NCBI RefSeq assembly: GCF_000818015.1
Contig: NZ_CP007511.1
Span: 1,288,001-1,352,000 of the forward strand
Length of the DNA stretch: 64,000 nucleotides
Direction of reading: 5' to 3'
DNA from: Stutzerimonas balearica DSM 6083
GTDB taxonomy: Bacteria > Pseudomonadota > Gammaproteobacteria > Pseudomonadales > Pseudomonadaceae
Shown here: positions 24,036-34,326 of the stretch, piece by piece
Layout of the letters: the number at the start of each line of letters is the position of its first letter
How positions within the stretch are numbered: position 1 is the stretch's first letter
Made by a program: the position numbers and the translations under genes
The notes under the pieces: model-generated
What the model saw: only the letters and a program-made list of their open reading frames with translations
Database searches by the model: none
Told to the model about the DNA's origin: nothing

Positions 24036-25898
24036 ATGGCCCTACTTCAGATTGCTGAGCCCGGACAGAGCCCGCAGCCGCACCAGCGCCGGCTGGCCGT
24101 CGGTATCGACCTTGGAACCACCAACTCGCTGGTTGCTGCCTTGCGTAGCGGTGTCACGGCTCCGCTGCCTGATTCGCAAGGCGAGGTGATCCTGCCGTCG
24201 GCGGTGCGTTACCGTCCTGATGGCGTGGAGGTCGGTGCCGTTGCACGTCAGGCGGCGGCCATCGATCCGTTCAACACGATCATCTCGGTCAAGCGCCTGA
24301 TGGGGCGCGGATTGGCCGACGTCAAGCAATTGGGCGTCCAGCTGCCTTATCGCTTTGCCGAAGGCGAGTCGCAGATGCCGTTCATCGAGACGGTTCAGGG
24401 GCCGAAGAGTCCTGTCGAGATTTCCGCCGAGATTCTTCGCAGCTTGCGTCAGCGGGCCGAGCAGACACTTGGCGGTGACCTGGTCGGTGCCGTCATTACC
24501 GTTCCGGCCTATTTCGATGATGCCCAGCGACAGGCAACCAAGGATGCCGCGCGTATCGCCGGGTTGAATGTCCTGCGTCTGCTCAATGAGCCGACGGCCG
24601 CCGCGGTCGCCTACGGACTCGATCGTCAGGCTGAGGGCGTCGTTGCGATCTACGACCTGGGTGGGGGCACGTTCGATATCTCCATCCTCAGGCTGACCAA
24701 GGGTGTCTTCGAGGTGCTGGCGACCGGCGGAGACACCGCGCTCGGTGGCGACGACTTCGATCACGCGATCGCTGGCTGGATTCTGCAGCAGTCAGGTGGT
24801 TCCTCCGATCTGCCGCCCAGTGCGCAACGGGCTTTGCTCAGGGTGGCGTGCGACGCCAAGGAGCAGCTCAGCGACTCGGCTGCCGTCGAGGTCGCTTATG
24901 GTGATTGGCGGGGCGTGCTGACGCGTCAGGCCTTCGAGTCGCTGATCGAGCCGTTCGTGGCGCGCAGCCTCAAGGCTTGTCGTCGTGCGGTTCGCGACTC
25001 TGGGGTCGAGCTTGAAGAGGTTACCGCTGTCGTCATGGTCGGCGGCTCGACGCGTGTGCCCTATGTTCGCCGCATGGTCGGCGAGCTGTTCGGTCTCGAG
25101 CCCCTGACCGACATCGATCCCGACGAGGTCGTGGCCATCGGCGCCGCCATTCAGGCCGAAACGCTGGCTGGCAACAATCGCGATGGCGACCAGCTGCTGC
25201 TGCTGGACGTCATCCCGCTTTCCCTGGGGCTGGAAACGATGGGCGGGCTGATGGAAAAGATCATCCCGCGCAATACCACGATTCCCGTCGCCCGCGCGCA
25301 GGATTTCACCACCTACAAGGATGGCCAGACGGCCATGATGATCCATGTGCTGCAGGGTGAGCGCGAGCTGATCGCCGATTGCCGCTCCCTGGCGCGTTTC
25401 GAATTGCGCGGAATTCCGCCAATGGTGGCAGGGGCGGCGAAGATTCGTGTGACCTTCCAGGTGGATGCCGACGGCCTGCTGAGCGTCTCGGCGCGCGAGC
25501 TGTCCTCGGGTGTCGAGGCAAGCGTTCAGGTCAAGCCGTCGTACGGGCTGACGGATGGCGAGATCGCGCGGATGCTCGAAGACTCGTTCCGCAGTGCGGG
25601 GAGCGACAAGCAGGCACGAGCGCTGCGTGAACACCAGGTTGATGCCCAGCGCCTGCTCGAGGCGGTCGAGGCGGCGGTCGCGGCCGACGGCGATCGCCTG
25701 CTTGATGACGAAGAGCGCGTGGCGATCGAGGCGCAGATGGCCGAGTTGCGTGCGCTGCTCGATAGTCAGGACGCCGCCGCGATCGAGCAGCAGACCCGGC
25801 GCCTGACGCAGATTACTGATGCCTTCGCCGCGCGTCGGCTGGATTCCACCGTCAAGGCGGCGCTGGCCGGCCGGCGGCTCAACGATATCGAGGAATGA
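24036..25898 (+). CDS. hscA: Fe-S protein chaperone HscA
   Basis: 620 residues from the ATG at 24036 ([20 protein letters not shown]). A longer frame to the left overlaps hscB and is not used. Hsp70-type protein specialised for IscU. The ATPase domain carries [26 protein letters not shown] and [17 protein letters not shown]; the substrate domain begins [16 protein letters not shown]. It releases the cluster from IscU when driven by HscB. The stop overlaps the ferredoxin start region. Confidence 0.97.
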   Translation: MALLQIAEPGQSPQPHQRRLAVGIDLGTTNSLVAALRSGVTAPLPDSQGEVILPSAVRYRPDGVEVGAVARQAAAIDPFNTIISVKRLMGRGLADVKQLGVQLPYRFAEGESQMPFIETVQGPKSPVEISAEILRSLRQRAEQTLGGDLVGAVITVPAYFDDAQRQATKDAARIAGLNVLRLLNEPTAAAVAYGLDRQAEGVVAIYDLGGGTFDISILRLTKGVFEVLATGGDTALGGDDFDHAIAGWILQQSGGSSDLPPSAQRALLRVACDAKEQLSDSAAVEVAYGDWRGVLTRQAFESLIEPFVARSLKACRRAVRDSGVELEEVTAVVMVGGSTRVPYVRRMVGELFGLEPLTDIDPDEVVAIGAAIQAETLAGNNRDGDQLLLLDVIPLSLGLETMGGLMEKIIPRNTTIPVARAQDFTTYKDGQTAMMIHVLQGERELIADCRSLARFELRGIPPMVAGAAKIRVTFQVDADGLLSVSARELSSGVEASVQVKPSYGLTDGEIARMLEDSFRSAGSDKQARALREHQVDAQRLLEAVEAAVAADGDRLLDDEERVAIEAQMAELRALLDSQDAAAIEQQTRRLTQITDAFAARRLDSTVKAALAGRRLNDIEE

Positions 25899-25900
25899 TG

Positions 25901-26239
25901 ATGCCGCAGATCGTATTTCTGCCCAATGCCGATCACTGCCCTGAGGGCGCTGTCATCGAGGCCAGTGCCGGTGAGACCGTGCTCGATGCCGCGCTGCGCA
26001 ACGGCATCGACATCGAGCATGCGTGTGAGAAGTCCTGTGCCTGTACCACTTGTCATGTGGTGGTCCGCGAAGGGTTCGACTCCCTTGAGCCGTCCGACGA
26101 GCTTGAGGACGATATGCTGGACAAGGCCTGGGGGCTGGAGCCGCACTCGCGTCTTTCCTGTCAGGCGGTGGTCGCCGAGAAGGACCTGGTAGTCGAGATT
26201 CCCAAGTACACCATCAATCAGGTTTCCGAAGGTCACTGA
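25901..26239 (+). CDS. fdx: isc-type [2Fe-2S] ferredoxin
   Basis: 112 residues, beginning MPQIVFLPNADHC at the third of three adjacent ATGs (25895, 25898, 25901); this one is best spaced from the AGGA site. Cluster ligands C42, C48, C51 and C87 follow the adrenodoxin pattern C-x5-C-x2-C...C. It supplies electrons during cluster assembly by IscS/IscU. C46 is an additional cysteine typical of this class. Confidence 0.96.
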   Translation: MPQIVFLPNADHCPEGAVIEASAGETVLDAALRNGIDIEHACEKSCACTTCHVVVREGFDSLEPSDELEDDMLDKAWGLEPHSRLSCQAVVAEKDLVVEIPKYTINQVSEGH

Positions 26240-26252
26240 GGCAGGGCGCAAG

Positions 26253-26453
26253 ATGAGTCTGAAATGGAACGACGTGCTGGAAATCGCCATCCAGCTGGCC
26301 GAAACGCGCCCTGAGGTAGATCCTCGCTACGCCAATTTCGTCGAGCTGCATCAATGGGTCCTGGCGCTCCCGGAATTCGCCGATGATCCGCAGCGCGGCG
26401 GCGAAAAAGTCCTCGAGGCGATCCAGGCGGCCTGGATCGAGGAAGCCGATTAG
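26253..26453 (+). CDS. iscX: Fe-S assembly protein IscX
   Basis: 66 residues, start MSLKWNDVLEIAIQLAETRP. The conserved acidic faces DPRYANFVELHQWV and WIEEAD are present. IscX binds IscS and iron and adjusts the assembly rate. Last gene of the isc operon; a hairpin follows about 60 bases later. Confidence 0.96.
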   Translation: MSLKWNDVLEIAIQLAETRPEVDPRYANFVELHQWVLALPEFADDPQRGGEKVLEAIQAAWIEEAD

Positions 26454-26515
26454 TCGGAGCAGGGCAGCCGCCGACGTCGCAGTCGGTCAGTCGCCTGCCC
26501 TTATGTTTTGACCTG

Positions 26516-26538
26516 AACCCGCGTATGATTCGCGGGTT
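26516..26538 (+). terminator. hairpin after the isc operon
   Basis: AACCCGCG and CGCGGGTT form a perfect 8-bp stem with a 7-base loop, followed by TATTCATTT. It fits a terminator between iscX and ndk. The loop contains TATGATT, so part of it could also serve the ndk promoter. Confidence 0.6.
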
Positions 26539-26576
26539 TATTCATTTGCATCAACCCATCTCTCTGGAGTCCATAA

Positions 26577-27008
26577 ATGGCCCTGCAACGCACCTTCTCC
26601 ATCATCAAGCCGGACGCTGTCGCCAAGAACGTTATCGGTGAAATCACCACTCGTTTCGAGAAGGCCGGCCTGCGCGTCGTCGCTTCGAAGATGGTTCAGC
26701 TGTCCGAGCGCGAGGCTGCCGGCTTCTACGCCGAGCACAAGGAGCGCGGCTTCTTCAAGGATCTGGTCGCTTTCATGACCTCCGGTCCGGTCATCGTTCA
26801 GGTTCTGGAAGGTGAGAACGCTGTCGCCAAGAACCGTGAGCTGATGGGCGCCACCAACCCGAAGGAAGCTGCCGCCGGCACCATTCGCGCCGATTTCGCC
26901 GTTTCCATCGACGAGAACGCCGTGCATGGCTCCGACTCCGAGGCCTCGGCTGCTCGCGAGATCGCTTACTTCTTCTCCGCCACCGAGCTGTGCGATCGCA
27001 TTCGCTGA
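26577..27008 (+). CDS. ndk: nucleoside diphosphate kinase
   Basis: 143 residues, normal length. It transfers the gamma-phosphate between nucleoside triphosphates and diphosphates by a phospho-histidine. The family signature with the active-site His is [12 protein letters not shown] (about residue 117), and the N-terminus [20 protein letters not shown] is typical. A CTGGAG ribosome site precedes the ATG. Followed closely by rlmN. Confidence 0.97.
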   Translation: MALQRTFSIIKPDAVAKNVIGEITTRFEKAGLRVVASKMVQLSEREAAGFYAEHKERGFFKDLVAFMTSGPVIVQVLEGENAVAKNRELMGATNPKEAAAGTIRADFAVSIDENAVHGSDSEASAAREIAYFFSATELCDRIR

Positions 27009-27027
27009 GTGAGCGCAGGTGAATCCA

Positions 27028-28176
27028 ATGACTAGCGAAACCGGCAAGACCAATCTGCTGGGCCTGACCCAGCTGCAACTGGAACAGTTCTTCGAGTCGA
27101 TCGGCGAGAAGCGCTTCCGGGCCGGCCAGGTCATGAAGTGGATTCACCATTTTGGCGTCGATGATTTCGACGCCATGAGTAACCTCGGCAAGGCCTTGCG
27201 CGAAAAGCTCAAGGCCTGTGCCGAGATACGTGGGCCCGAGATCGTCAGTGAGGACATTTCCAGCGATGGCACCCGCAAGTGGGTGGTTCGCGTGGCCTCG
27301 GGCAGCTGCGTTGAGACGGTCTACATCCCGCAAAACGGCCGCGGCACGCTTTGTGTGTCCTCGCAGGCCGGCTGCGCGCTGGATTGCAGCTTCTGCTCCA
27401 CCGGCAAGCAGGGCTTCAACAGCAACCTTACCGCTGCCGAAGTGATCGGCCAGGTTTGGATTGCCAACAAATCCTTCGGCACCGTTCCGGCGAAGATCGA
27501 TCGCGCCATCACCAACGTGGTGATGATGGGAATGGGGGAGCCGTTGCTCAATTTCGACAATGTCGTGGCAGCCATGCAGATCATGATGGATGACCTTGGC
27601 TACGGCATTTCCAAGCGCAAGGTCACCTTGTCCACGTCGGGCGTGGTGCCGATGATCGACGAGCTGGCGAAGGTGATCGACGTCTCGCTGGCCTTGTCGC
27701 TCCACGCACCGAATGATCCGCTGCGCGACCAGCTGGTGCCGATCAATCGCAAGTATCCGCTGGACATGCTGCTGGCAGCCTGCAAGCGCTATATCTCGCG
27801 GCTGGGCGAAAAGCGTGTACTGACCATCGAGTACACCTTGCTCAAGGGCGTGAACGATCAGCCCGAGCATGCCGAGCAGATGATCATCTTGCTCGCGGAT
27901 ATCCCTTGCAAGATCAATCTGATCCCATTCAATCCGTTCCCTCATTCGGGATATGAGCGGCCGAGCAACAATGCGATTCGCCGCTTCCAGGACATCCTCC
28001 ACAAAGGTGGGCACAATGTGACCGTGCGTACCACCCGTGGCGAGGATATCGACGCCGCCTGCGGGCAGCTGGTCGGTCAGGTACTCGACCGCACGCGTCG
28101 CAGCGAGCGTTACATTGCCGTGCGTGAACTCCACGACGACTCCGCTACCGCGCGTTCTGTTTCGAATCGATCCTGA
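27028..28176 (+). CDS. rlmN: 23S rRNA/tRNA adenine-C2 methyltransferase RlmN
   Basis: 382 residues from the ATG at 27028 ([18 protein letters not shown]), 8 bases after GCAGG; a GTG at 27019 overlaps that site. Radical SAM enzyme that methylates C2 of A2503 in 23S rRNA and A37 of some tRNAs. The cluster motif is C116-x3-C120-x2-C123 (CALDCSFC) and the acceptor cysteine is C345 in [21 protein letters not shown] and [15 protein letters not shown] are also family features. It is in the ndk-rlmN-pilF-rodZ-ispG order of Pseudomonas. Confidence 0.97.
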   Translation: MTSETGKTNLLGLTQLQLEQFFESIGEKRFRAGQVMKWIHHFGVDDFDAMSNLGKALREKLKACAEIRGPEIVSEDISSDGTRKWVVRVASGSCVETVYIPQNGRGTLCVSSQAGCALDCSFCSTGKQGFNSNLTAAEVIGQVWIANKSFGTVPAKIDRAITNVVMMGMGEPLLNFDNVVAAMQIMMDDLGYGISKRKVTLSTSGVVPMIDELAKVIDVSLALSLHAPNDPLRDQLVPINRKYPLDMLLAACKRYISRLGEKRVLTIEYTLLKGVNDQPEHAEQMIILLADIPCKINLIPFNPFPHSGYERPSNNAIRRFQDILHKGGHNVTVRTTRGEDIDAACGQLVGQVLDRTRRSERYIAVRELHDDSATARSVSNRS

Positions 28177-28186
28177 GGGGATATCG

Positions 28187-28945
28187 ATGGCTCTGCGCCT
28201 TGCGCTGATCATTTTGTTCGCCGGCTGGATGGCCGGCTGCGTGTCGACGGGAAGCGTCGACCCGCTGAAAACCGAAGAGGGCCGTAGCCAGGCCCGTGAC
28301 GCCTATATCCAGCTTGGCCTGGGTTATCTTCGCCAGGGCGCTACCGCCCGCGCCAAGACCCCGCTACGCAAGGCGCTGGAGATAGACCCGCATAGTGCTG
28401 ACGCGCATGCTGCGCTGGCGCTGGTGTTCCAGACCGAGATGGAGAACGCGCTGGCCGACAAGCATTATCGCGAAGCGCTGTCGGCCCGGCGCGATGCCCG
28501 CATCCTCAACAACTATGGCAGCTTTCTGTTCGAGCAGGGCCGCTACCAGGACGCCATGGAGCGCTTCAGCCAGGCCTCCGAGGACAACATGTATCCCGAG
28601 CGCGCGCGGGTATTCCAGAACATGGGGATGACCGCGCTCAGGTTGTCGCAGCCAGAGGAGGCGGAGATGTACTTCAACCGCTCGCTGCGACTGGACAGCC
28701 GCCAACCCGGGGCTCTGCTCGAGCTGGCGATGCTTGCCTACGAGTCCGGCGAGTACGTGCCGGCCAAGCGCTATTACGATGATTTCAGTGCGCTGTCCGA
28801 GCAGAACGCCCGCAGCCTTTTGCTCGGCATTCGATTGGCAAACATCCATGGTGACCGGGATCGCGCCGCCAGTCTGGCCTTGCAGTTGAAACGACTGTAT
28901 CCAGGCACATCCGAGTACAAGCAATTCCTATCGGAGCAACGATGA
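28187..28945 (+). CDS. pilF: type IV pilus assembly lipoprotein PilF (PilW)
   Basis: 252 residues from the ATG at 28187, the length of P. aeruginosa PilF. Signal peptide with lipobox WMAGC gives a lipid-modified C18. The mature protein is a chain of TPR repeats (ARDAYIQLGLGYLRQGATAR, DAHAALALVFQTE, ILNNYGSFLFEQGRYQDAME, QNMGMTALRLSQPEEAEMYF). PilF is the pilotin that brings the PilQ secretin to the outer membrane, so type IV pili are expected in this organism. The stop overlaps the rodZ ATG. Confidence 0.94.
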   Translation: MALRLALIILFAGWMAGCVSTGSVDPLKTEEGRSQARDAYIQLGLGYLRQGATARAKTPLRKALEIDPHSADAHAALALVFQTEMENALADKHYREALSARRDARILNNYGSFLFEQGRYQDAMERFSQASEDNMYPERARVFQNMGMTALRLSQPEEAEMYFNRSLRLDSRQPGALLELAMLAYESGEYVPAKRYYDDFSALSEQNARSLLLGIRLANIHGDRDRAASLALQLKRLYPGTSEYKQFLSEQR

Positions 28946-29988
28946 GTGCGCCTGAACACGAACCCATGAGCCAGATGGGGGGCAACCCGGGCGAAACCCT
29001 GCGAGTGGCTCGCGAGCAGAAAGGGTGGTCCCTGCAGTTGGTGGCCCAGCGGCTCAACCTGCCTACGCGGTCGGTCGAGCACATCGAGGCTGGCGACTTT
29101 GGTCGCCTGCCCGGGCATACCTTCGCCCGCGGCTACGTCCGGGCTTACGCCAAGTTGCTCGAGCTTGATCCCAATCGCCTGGTCAACGAGTTCGACCGCT
29201 ACACCGGCACCGAGGCCACCGGCAGCAGCACGGTGCAGAGCCTGGGGCGCATCGAAGAGCCCGGCCGTCTCTCGCGCAGTGTCATGCGTGTGTTCGGTTT
29301 TCTTCTTCTTCTGTTGCTGGTCGGCGCCAGTCTCTACTGGTGGCAGGAACGTTCGGGACGTGACGACGCGGCAGCACCGGTAAGTGCCCTGGAACGCATC
29401 GAAGTCGAGAGTGCCGACGGCACGACCCAGGTCCATGTGCTCGAAGACCCGGACGATCAGGAGGTTGACGAGGGCGCGTTGCCTCTGTCGCCTGCGCCCG
29501 CAACGGACGACGCCGAAGTGCTCGCTGTCCCCGGCGCCGTGGAGGAACTGGCCAATGACCAGGCACAGGCCGCAAGCGCCGAGGCTGCGGCGGAGCCATC
29601 CAGCGTCGAGAGCTCCGCGGTAGATTCGCCTTCACAGCCGGTCGCCCCCCAGCCGGCTGAACAAGCTGAAGCCGCTTCGCCGGCGCAGGCCGAAATGGCT
29701 GCAGCAGAGGGCGCGCAGCAGTCCGGTGCTGCACAGTTGGAGGATGGTGAAGGCCGTCTGGAGCTTCGCTTCGTCGCTGACTGCTGGGTCCGCGTGACCG
29801 CAGCGGACGGTCGCCAGTTGCTCAGCACGGTAGGCAAGGCCGGCAGCGAGCGTACCGTCGTCGGAACGGCGCCGTTGAACGTGCACCTGGGCTTTGCGCG
29901 TGGCGCGGTATTGACCTATAACGGCAACCCCGTCGACGTCAGCCCGTTCATTCGTGGCGAGACTGCTCGCCTCACGCTCGGACAGTAA
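28942..29988 (+). CDS. rodZ: cytoskeleton protein RodZ
   Basis: 348 residues. Cytoplasmic helix-turn-helix domain at about 15-85 ([40 protein letters not shown]), one membrane helix at about 115-134, a low-complexity Ala/Glu/Ser/Pro periplasmic linker (about 140-250) and a C-terminal DUF4115 beta domain ([20 protein letters not shown] onward). RodZ ties MreB filaments to the rod-wall synthesis complex. The ATGA overlap with pilF and the 2-base gap to ispG indicate one transcript. Confidence 0.93.
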   Translation: MSAPEHEPMSQMGGNPGETLRVAREQKGWSLQLVAQRLNLPTRSVEHIEAGDFGRLPGHTFARGYVRAYAKLLELDPNRLVNEFDRYTGTEATGSSTVQSLGRIEEPGRLSRSVMRVFGFLLLLLLVGASLYWWQERSGRDDAAAPVSALERIEVESADGTTQVHVLEDPDDQEVDEGALPLSPAPATDDAEVLAVPGAVEELANDQAQAASAEAAAEPSSVESSAVDSPSQPVAPQPAEQAEAASPAQAEMAAAEGAQQSGAAQLEDGEGRLELRFVADCWVRVTAADGRQLLSTVGKAGSERTVVGTAPLNVHLGFARGAVLTYNGNPVDVSPFIRGETARLTLGQ

Positions 29989-29990
29989 CG

Positions 29991-31103
29991 ATGCATAGTG
30001 AGTCGCCAATCAAACGCCGCCAGTCGCGCAAGATCTGGGTCGGCAATGTCGCCGTCGGAGGGGATGCCCCCATCTCCGTGCAGAGCATGACCAATACCGA
30101 GACCTGCGACGTTGACGCCACCGTGGCGCAGATCCGTCGATTGGAAGACGCCGGCGCGGACATCGTGCGCGTATCTGTCCCTTCGATGGACGCGGCCGAA
30201 GCCTTCGGCAAGATCAAGCAGCAGGTTCGGGTTCCTCTGGTGGCGGACATCCACTTCGATTACCAGATCGCCTTGCGCGTGGCCGAACTCGGCGTCGATT
30301 GCCTGCGCATCAACCCTGGCAACATCGGCCGCGAAGAGCGCGTGCGTGCCGTGGTCGAGGCGGCACGTGACAAGGGCATTCCGATTCGTATCGGTGTGAA
30401 CGCGGGCTCGCTGGAAAAGGACCTGCAGAAAAAATACGGTGAGCCGACTCCCGCGGCGCTGGTGGAATCGGCTTTGCGCCACGTGGAGCACCTGGACCGT
30501 CTGAACTTCCAGGACTTCAAGGTCAGCGTGAAGGCCTCTGACGTGTTCATGGCCGTAGAAGCCTACCGGTTACTTGCCACGCAGATCGAACAGCCGCTGC
30601 ATCTGGGCATCACCGAGGCCGGTGGCCTGCGCTCGGGTACGGTGAAATCCGCCGTCGGCCTGGGCATGCTGCTCGCCGAAGGCATTGGTGACACCATTCG
30701 CATCTCGCTGGCGGCCGACCCGGTCGAGGAGATCAAGGTCGGCTTCGACATTCTCAAGTCGCTGCGTTTGCGCTCGCGTGGCATCAACTTCATCGCCTGC
30801 CCGAGCTGCTCCCGGCAGAACTTCGACGTGGTCAAGACCATGAACGAGCTGGAAGGGCGGCTGGACGATCTGCTGGTTCCGCTGGACGTGGCGGTCATTG
30901 GCTGCGTGGTCAACGGGCCCGGCGAAGCGAAGGAGGCCCATGTCGGCCTGACTGGCGGCAGCCCGAACAACCTTGTCTACATCGATGGCAAGCCGGCCCA
31001 GAAGCTCGGTAACGAGGCCCTGGTGGACGAATTGGAGCAGCTGATCCGGCGCAAGGCCGCGGAGAAGCTGGAAGCCGACGCGGCGCTGATCGCCCGCAGC
31101 TGA
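29991..31103 (+). CDS. ispG: 4-hydroxy-3-methylbut-2-enyl diphosphate synthase
   Basis: 370 residues; TIM-barrel followed by a [4Fe-4S] domain. Cluster cysteines C270 and C273 ([10 protein letters not shown]) and C305 ([10 protein letters not shown]) are present. It converts methylerythritol cyclodiphosphate to HMBPP, the penultimate step of the MEP pathway for isoprenoids such as ubiquinone and undecaprenol. The N-terminus [20 protein letters not shown] is standard. It needs Fe-S clusters, which the isc operon a few kilobases upstream provides. Confidence 0.97.
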   Translation: MHSESPIKRRQSRKIWVGNVAVGGDAPISVQSMTNTETCDVDATVAQIRRLEDAGADIVRVSVPSMDAAEAFGKIKQQVRVPLVADIHFDYQIALRVAELGVDCLRINPGNIGREERVRAVVEAARDKGIPIRIGVNAGSLEKDLQKKYGEPTPAALVESALRHVEHLDRLNFQDFKVSVKASDVFMAVEAYRLLATQIEQPLHLGITEAGGLRSGTVKSAVGLGMLLAEGIGDTIRISLAADPVEEIKVGFDILKSLRLRSRGINFIACPSCSRQNFDVVKTMNELEGRLDDLLVPLDVAVIGCVVNGPGEAKEAHVGLTGGSPNNLVYIDGKPAQKLGNEALVDELEQLIRRKAAEKLEADAALIARS

Positions 31104-31118
31104 TTTCAAGGATTACCT

Positions 31119-32408
31119 TTGAGCAAGACCCTGCAAGCCATTCGTGGCATGAACGACATCCTGCCTGCCCAGACTCCGGTCTGGCGTTACCTCGAGGGCA
31201 CTTTCGCCGAGCTGCTGGAAGCGTACGGCTACAGCGAGATCCGTCTGCCGATCGTCGAGTACACCGAGCTGTTCGCGCGCGGCATCGGTGAAGGGACCGA
31301 CGTCGTCGACAAAGAGATGTACACCTTTCGCGATCGCAACGACGAGTCGTTGACCCTTCGGCCGGAAGGCACCGCCGGCTGCGTGCGTGCTGTACTCGAG
31401 CATGGCATGACCGGTGGCGGTCAGGTCCAGAAGCTCTGGTACACCGGGCCGATGTTCCGTTACGAGAAGCCCCAGAAGGGTCGTTATCGCCAGTTTCACC
31501 AGATCGGTGTCGAGGTGTTCAATCAGCCCGGCCCTGATGTCGACGCCGAACTCATCGTGCTTACGGCAAGGCTGTGGCAGCGCCTCGGCATGGCCGATGC
31601 GGTCACCTTGCAGCTCAACAGTCTTGGTTCCAGCGAGGCGCGTGCACGTTACCGCGATGCTCTGGTCGCCTATCTGCAGCAACGCTTCGATCAGCTGGAT
31701 GAGGACAGTCAGCGCCGGCTGAGCACCAATCCGCTGCGCATCCTCGATAGCAAGAACGCCCAGACCCAGGCGCTGCTGGCCGATGCGCCAACTCTGGCCG
31801 ACTACCTGGACGAAGAGTCGCGGGCGCACTTCGAGGGACTCAAGGCACGCCTCGACGCCGTTGGTATCGCCTATGAGATCAATCCCAAGCTGGTGCGTGG
31901 CCTGGATTACTATGGCCGTACGGTTTTCGAGTGGGTCACCGACAAGCTCGGCGCCCAGGGGACCGTCTGTGCGGGCGGGCGCTACGACGGGCTGGTCGGC
32001 CAGTTCGGCGGCAGGCCGACTCCAGGTGTGGGTTTCGCCATGGGGGTAGAGCGCCTGGTGCTCCTGCTGGAGACGCTGGAGCTGGTCCCGGCGAGCCTCT
32101 GCCGTGAACCCCACGCCTACATCTGCGCCTTCGGCGAAGCAGCCGAGCTGAGCGCCCTGGCGCTTGCGGAGCGGTTGCGCGACGCGCTGCCCGGATTGCG
32201 CCTGCTGGTCAATGCCGGCGGTGGCAGCTTCAAGAGCCAGTTCAAGAAGGCCGACAAGAGCGGCGCACGTTTTGCGCTGATTCTCGGAGAGAACGAACTG
32301 GCGTCACGCATGGTAGGGTTCAAGCCGCTGCGCGACGACAGCGAACAACAGAACATTGCCTGGGATGCTCTGCCCGAGCGTCTGGCTGCCTGCCTCGAGC
32401 AGGGCTGA
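31119..32408 (+). CDS. hisS: histidyl-tRNA synthetase
   Basis: 429 residues, class II synthetase. The start is TTG at 31119 ([20 protein letters not shown]) with AAGGA 6 bases upstream; no ATG fits. Motif 2 includes [21 protein letters not shown]; the histidine-specific motifs are [15 protein letters not shown] and [13 protein letters not shown]; motif 3 is [18 protein letters not shown]-terminal anticodon-binding domain follows from about residue 330. Follows ispG in the same run of genes. Confidence 0.96.
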   Translation: MSKTLQAIRGMNDILPAQTPVWRYLEGTFAELLEAYGYSEIRLPIVEYTELFARGIGEGTDVVDKEMYTFRDRNDESLTLRPEGTAGCVRAVLEHGMTGGGQVQKLWYTGPMFRYEKPQKGRYRQFHQIGVEVFNQPGPDVDAELIVLTARLWQRLGMADAVTLQLNSLGSSEARARYRDALVAYLQQRFDQLDEDSQRRLSTNPLRILDSKNAQTQALLADAPTLADYLDEESRAHFEGLKARLDAVGIAYEINPKLVRGLDYYGRTVFEWVTDKLGAQGTVCAGGRYDGLVGQFGGRPTPGVGFAMGVERLVLLLETLELVPASLCREPHAYICAFGEAAELSALALAERLRDALPGLRLLVNAGGGSFKSQFKKADKSGARFALILGENELASRMVGFKPLRDDSEQQNIAWDALPERLAACLEQG

Positions 32409-32434
32409 ACTAAGCGAATGGAAGGAGTGACGGT

Positions 32435-33076
32435 GTGACCTCGGGTACCGAAGAAGAACAACTCGCGCAGATCAGGGAATGGTGGCAGCGCAACGGTAAA
32501 CCGCTGCTGTTCGGTGGTGCGCTGGCCCTCGTGCTGGTGTTTGGCTGGCAGGCCTGGCAGAACCGCCAGGTCGCTCAAGCCGAGGCCGCGTCTGCACTTT
32601 ATCAGCAGCTTCTGGTCGCTGCGCTTGAAACGGCCGAGCCGGATACCGCCGAAGTGGCGCGTCTGGGAGGCGAACTGAAGAACGAATTCGGCGGTACCCA
32701 TTACGCGCAATTCGCCAGCCTGTTCATGGCGAAGGTGGCGGTTGAGAGCGGGCGCCTGGATGAAGCGGCCAGCGAGCTGCGTAGCGTTGTCGACAAGCCG
32801 GTCGACAAAACTCTCGAGGAGCTGGCGCGCCAGCGTCTGGCTCGTGTGCTAGCGGCGCAGAAAAAGGCCGAGGACGCGCTGCGCCTGCTCGATGGTGACG
32901 CGGCGACCGGTTTCGCCGCCAGCCGAGAAGAATTGCGTGGCGACCTGCTGGTCCAGCTTGGTCGTGACGACGAAGCCCATGCTGCCTACACCAAGGCCAA
33001 GCAGGCGGCCGCCGAAGACGGTGCCATCGGCGGACTGCAATTGAAGCTCGACGATCTGGCCAAGGGAGACGCGTGA
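32435..33076 (+). CDS. YfgM-like TPR membrane protein (translocon ancillary subunit)
   Basis: 213 residues from a GTG with a strong GGAAGGAG site. A short cytoplasmic N-terminus (TEEEQLAQIREWWQRNGKPL) leads into one membrane helix (LLFGGALALVLVFGWQAW), then a periplasmic TPR-like helical domain. This is the YfgM layout; in E. coli YfgM binds SecYEG and PpiD and shares its operon with BamB, as here (bamB overlaps the stop). Likely aids hand-over of exported proteins to periplasmic chaperones. Confidence 0.88.
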   Translation: MTSGTEEEQLAQIREWWQRNGKPLLFGGALALVLVFGWQAWQNRQVAQAEAASALYQQLLVAALETAEPDTAEVARLGGELKNEFGGTHYAQFASLFMAKVAVESGRLDEAASELRSVVDKPVDKTLEELARQRLARVLAAQKKAEDALRLLDGDAATGFAASREELRGDLLVQLGRDDEAHAAYTKAKQAAAEDGAIGGLQLKLDDLAKGDA

Positions 33077-34224
33077 TGCGCTTTAAGATTGCCGCGCTGT
33101 TGGCGGCTGCCGTATTCGCGGCCGGTTGCAGCAGCAACAGCAGCAAGGAGCCGGAGCCGGCCGAGCTGGTCAAGTTCGATGCCGAAATCCAGCTTGACAA
33201 GGTGTGGAGTCGCAGCATCGGGGACGGGCAGGGGGACACCTACAACCTGCTGGTGCCAGCGGTGTACGGCGAGCAGATCTACGCCGCCGACGTCGATGGC
33301 CTGGTGGTCTCGATGGATCGCACGACGGGCAAGGTCAACTGGAAGCAGGACCTGGACGTATCCATTTCCGGAGCGGTGGGCGCTGGCTACGGCCTGGTGC
33401 TGGTGGGCACGCTTTCCGGCGACGTGATTGCGCTGGATGTTTCCACCGGCGAGGAGCGCTGGCGCAGCAAGGTCAGCAGCGAGGTACTGTCGGCGCCGGC
33501 AATCAACGGCGACATCGTGCTGGTGCAAACCCAGGACGATCGCCTCATCGCGTTGGAAATGGACACCGGCGCGCAGCGCTGGAGCTATGAGAGCGCGCCG
33601 GCTGTGCTGACTCTGCGCGGTACCGGAGCGCCGCTGCTGACCAATCAGCTGGCTATTGCCGGTCTCTCCACCGGCAAGGTCATTGCGCTGGATACCCGAC
33701 GCGGGCTGCCGGTCTGGGAGCAGCGCGTTGCCATTCCGCAGGGCCGTTCGGAGCTTGAGCGCGTCGTCGACATCGACGGCGGCCTGCTGCTTTCCGGCGG
33801 TACGCTGTATGTCGGCACCTATCAGGGGCGCGCGGCGGCGCTCGATGTGGAGAGTGGTCGCGTGCTCTGGCAGCGTGATGCCTCGACTTATTCGGGCGTG
33901 GCGCTGGGTTATGGCAGTGTCTATCTGAGCCTGGCCGATGGCACGGTCGAGAGTGTCGACGAACGCTCGACCACCGCGCTGTGGCGTAACGAATCGCTGG
34001 CCCGCCGGCAGCTGTCGGCGCCGGCGGTGTTTTCCAGTTATGTGGTGGTGGGTGACAAGGAAGGTTACATACACCTGCTGAGCCAGGTGGACGGGCGTTT
34101 CGTGGCCCGCGAGCGGATCGACAGCAATGGCGTGCGCGCACGTCCGGTGGTCGATGGCGATTGGCTGTACGTCTACGGTAACGGGGGCAAGCTCGTTGCA
34201 ATGACCATCCGCCGCGCCGACTGA
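33076..34224 (+). CDS. bamB: outer-membrane assembly lipoprotein BamB
   Basis: 382 residues from the ATG at 33076, 7 bases after AAGGGAG; it overlaps the last base of the upstream stop. Signal peptide with lipobox FAAGC gives C18. An eight-bladed PQQ-type beta-propeller follows, with repeated blades ending in patterns such as VVSMDRTTGKVNWKQDL, VIALDVSTGEERWRSKV and VIALDTRRGLPVWEQRV. BamB is a subunit of the BAM complex that inserts outer-membrane beta-barrels. Two hairpins follow it. Confidence 0.95.
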   Translation: MRFKIAALLAAAVFAAGCSSNSSKEPEPAELVKFDAEIQLDKVWSRSIGDGQGDTYNLLVPAVYGEQIYAADVDGLVVSMDRTTGKVNWKQDLDVSISGAVGAGYGLVLVGTLSGDVIALDVSTGEERWRSKVSSEVLSAPAINGDIVLVQTQDDRLIALEMDTGAQRWSYESAPAVLTLRGTGAPLLTNQLAIAGLSTGKVIALDTRRGLPVWEQRVAIPQGRSELERVVDIDGGLLLSGGTLYVGTYQGRAAALDVESGRVLWQRDASTYSGVALGYGSVYLSLADGTVESVDERSTTALWRNESLARRQLSAPAVFSSYVVVGDKEGYIHLLSQVDGRFVARERIDSNGVRARPVVDGDWLYVYGNGGKLVAMTIRRAD

Positions 34225-34236
34225 TCGGTCGAGTGC

Positions 34237-34291
34237 TGGCCGCCGGTAAACGGCGGCCACCGAATTTTGTGGCCGCTGCCTTGCAGCGGCC
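34237..34291 (+). terminator. tandem hairpins after bamB
   Basis: Two perfect hairpins: TGGCCGCCG/CGGCGGCCA (34237-34259, loop GTAAA) followed by AATTTT, and GGCCGCTG/CAGCGGCC (34271-34291) followed by TTCGTGTTTT. Either can terminate; der starts 36 bases after the second. Confidence 0.65.
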
Positions 34292-34326
34292 TTCGTGTTT
34301 TCTGAAATATCGTAGTGGAGAGCCGC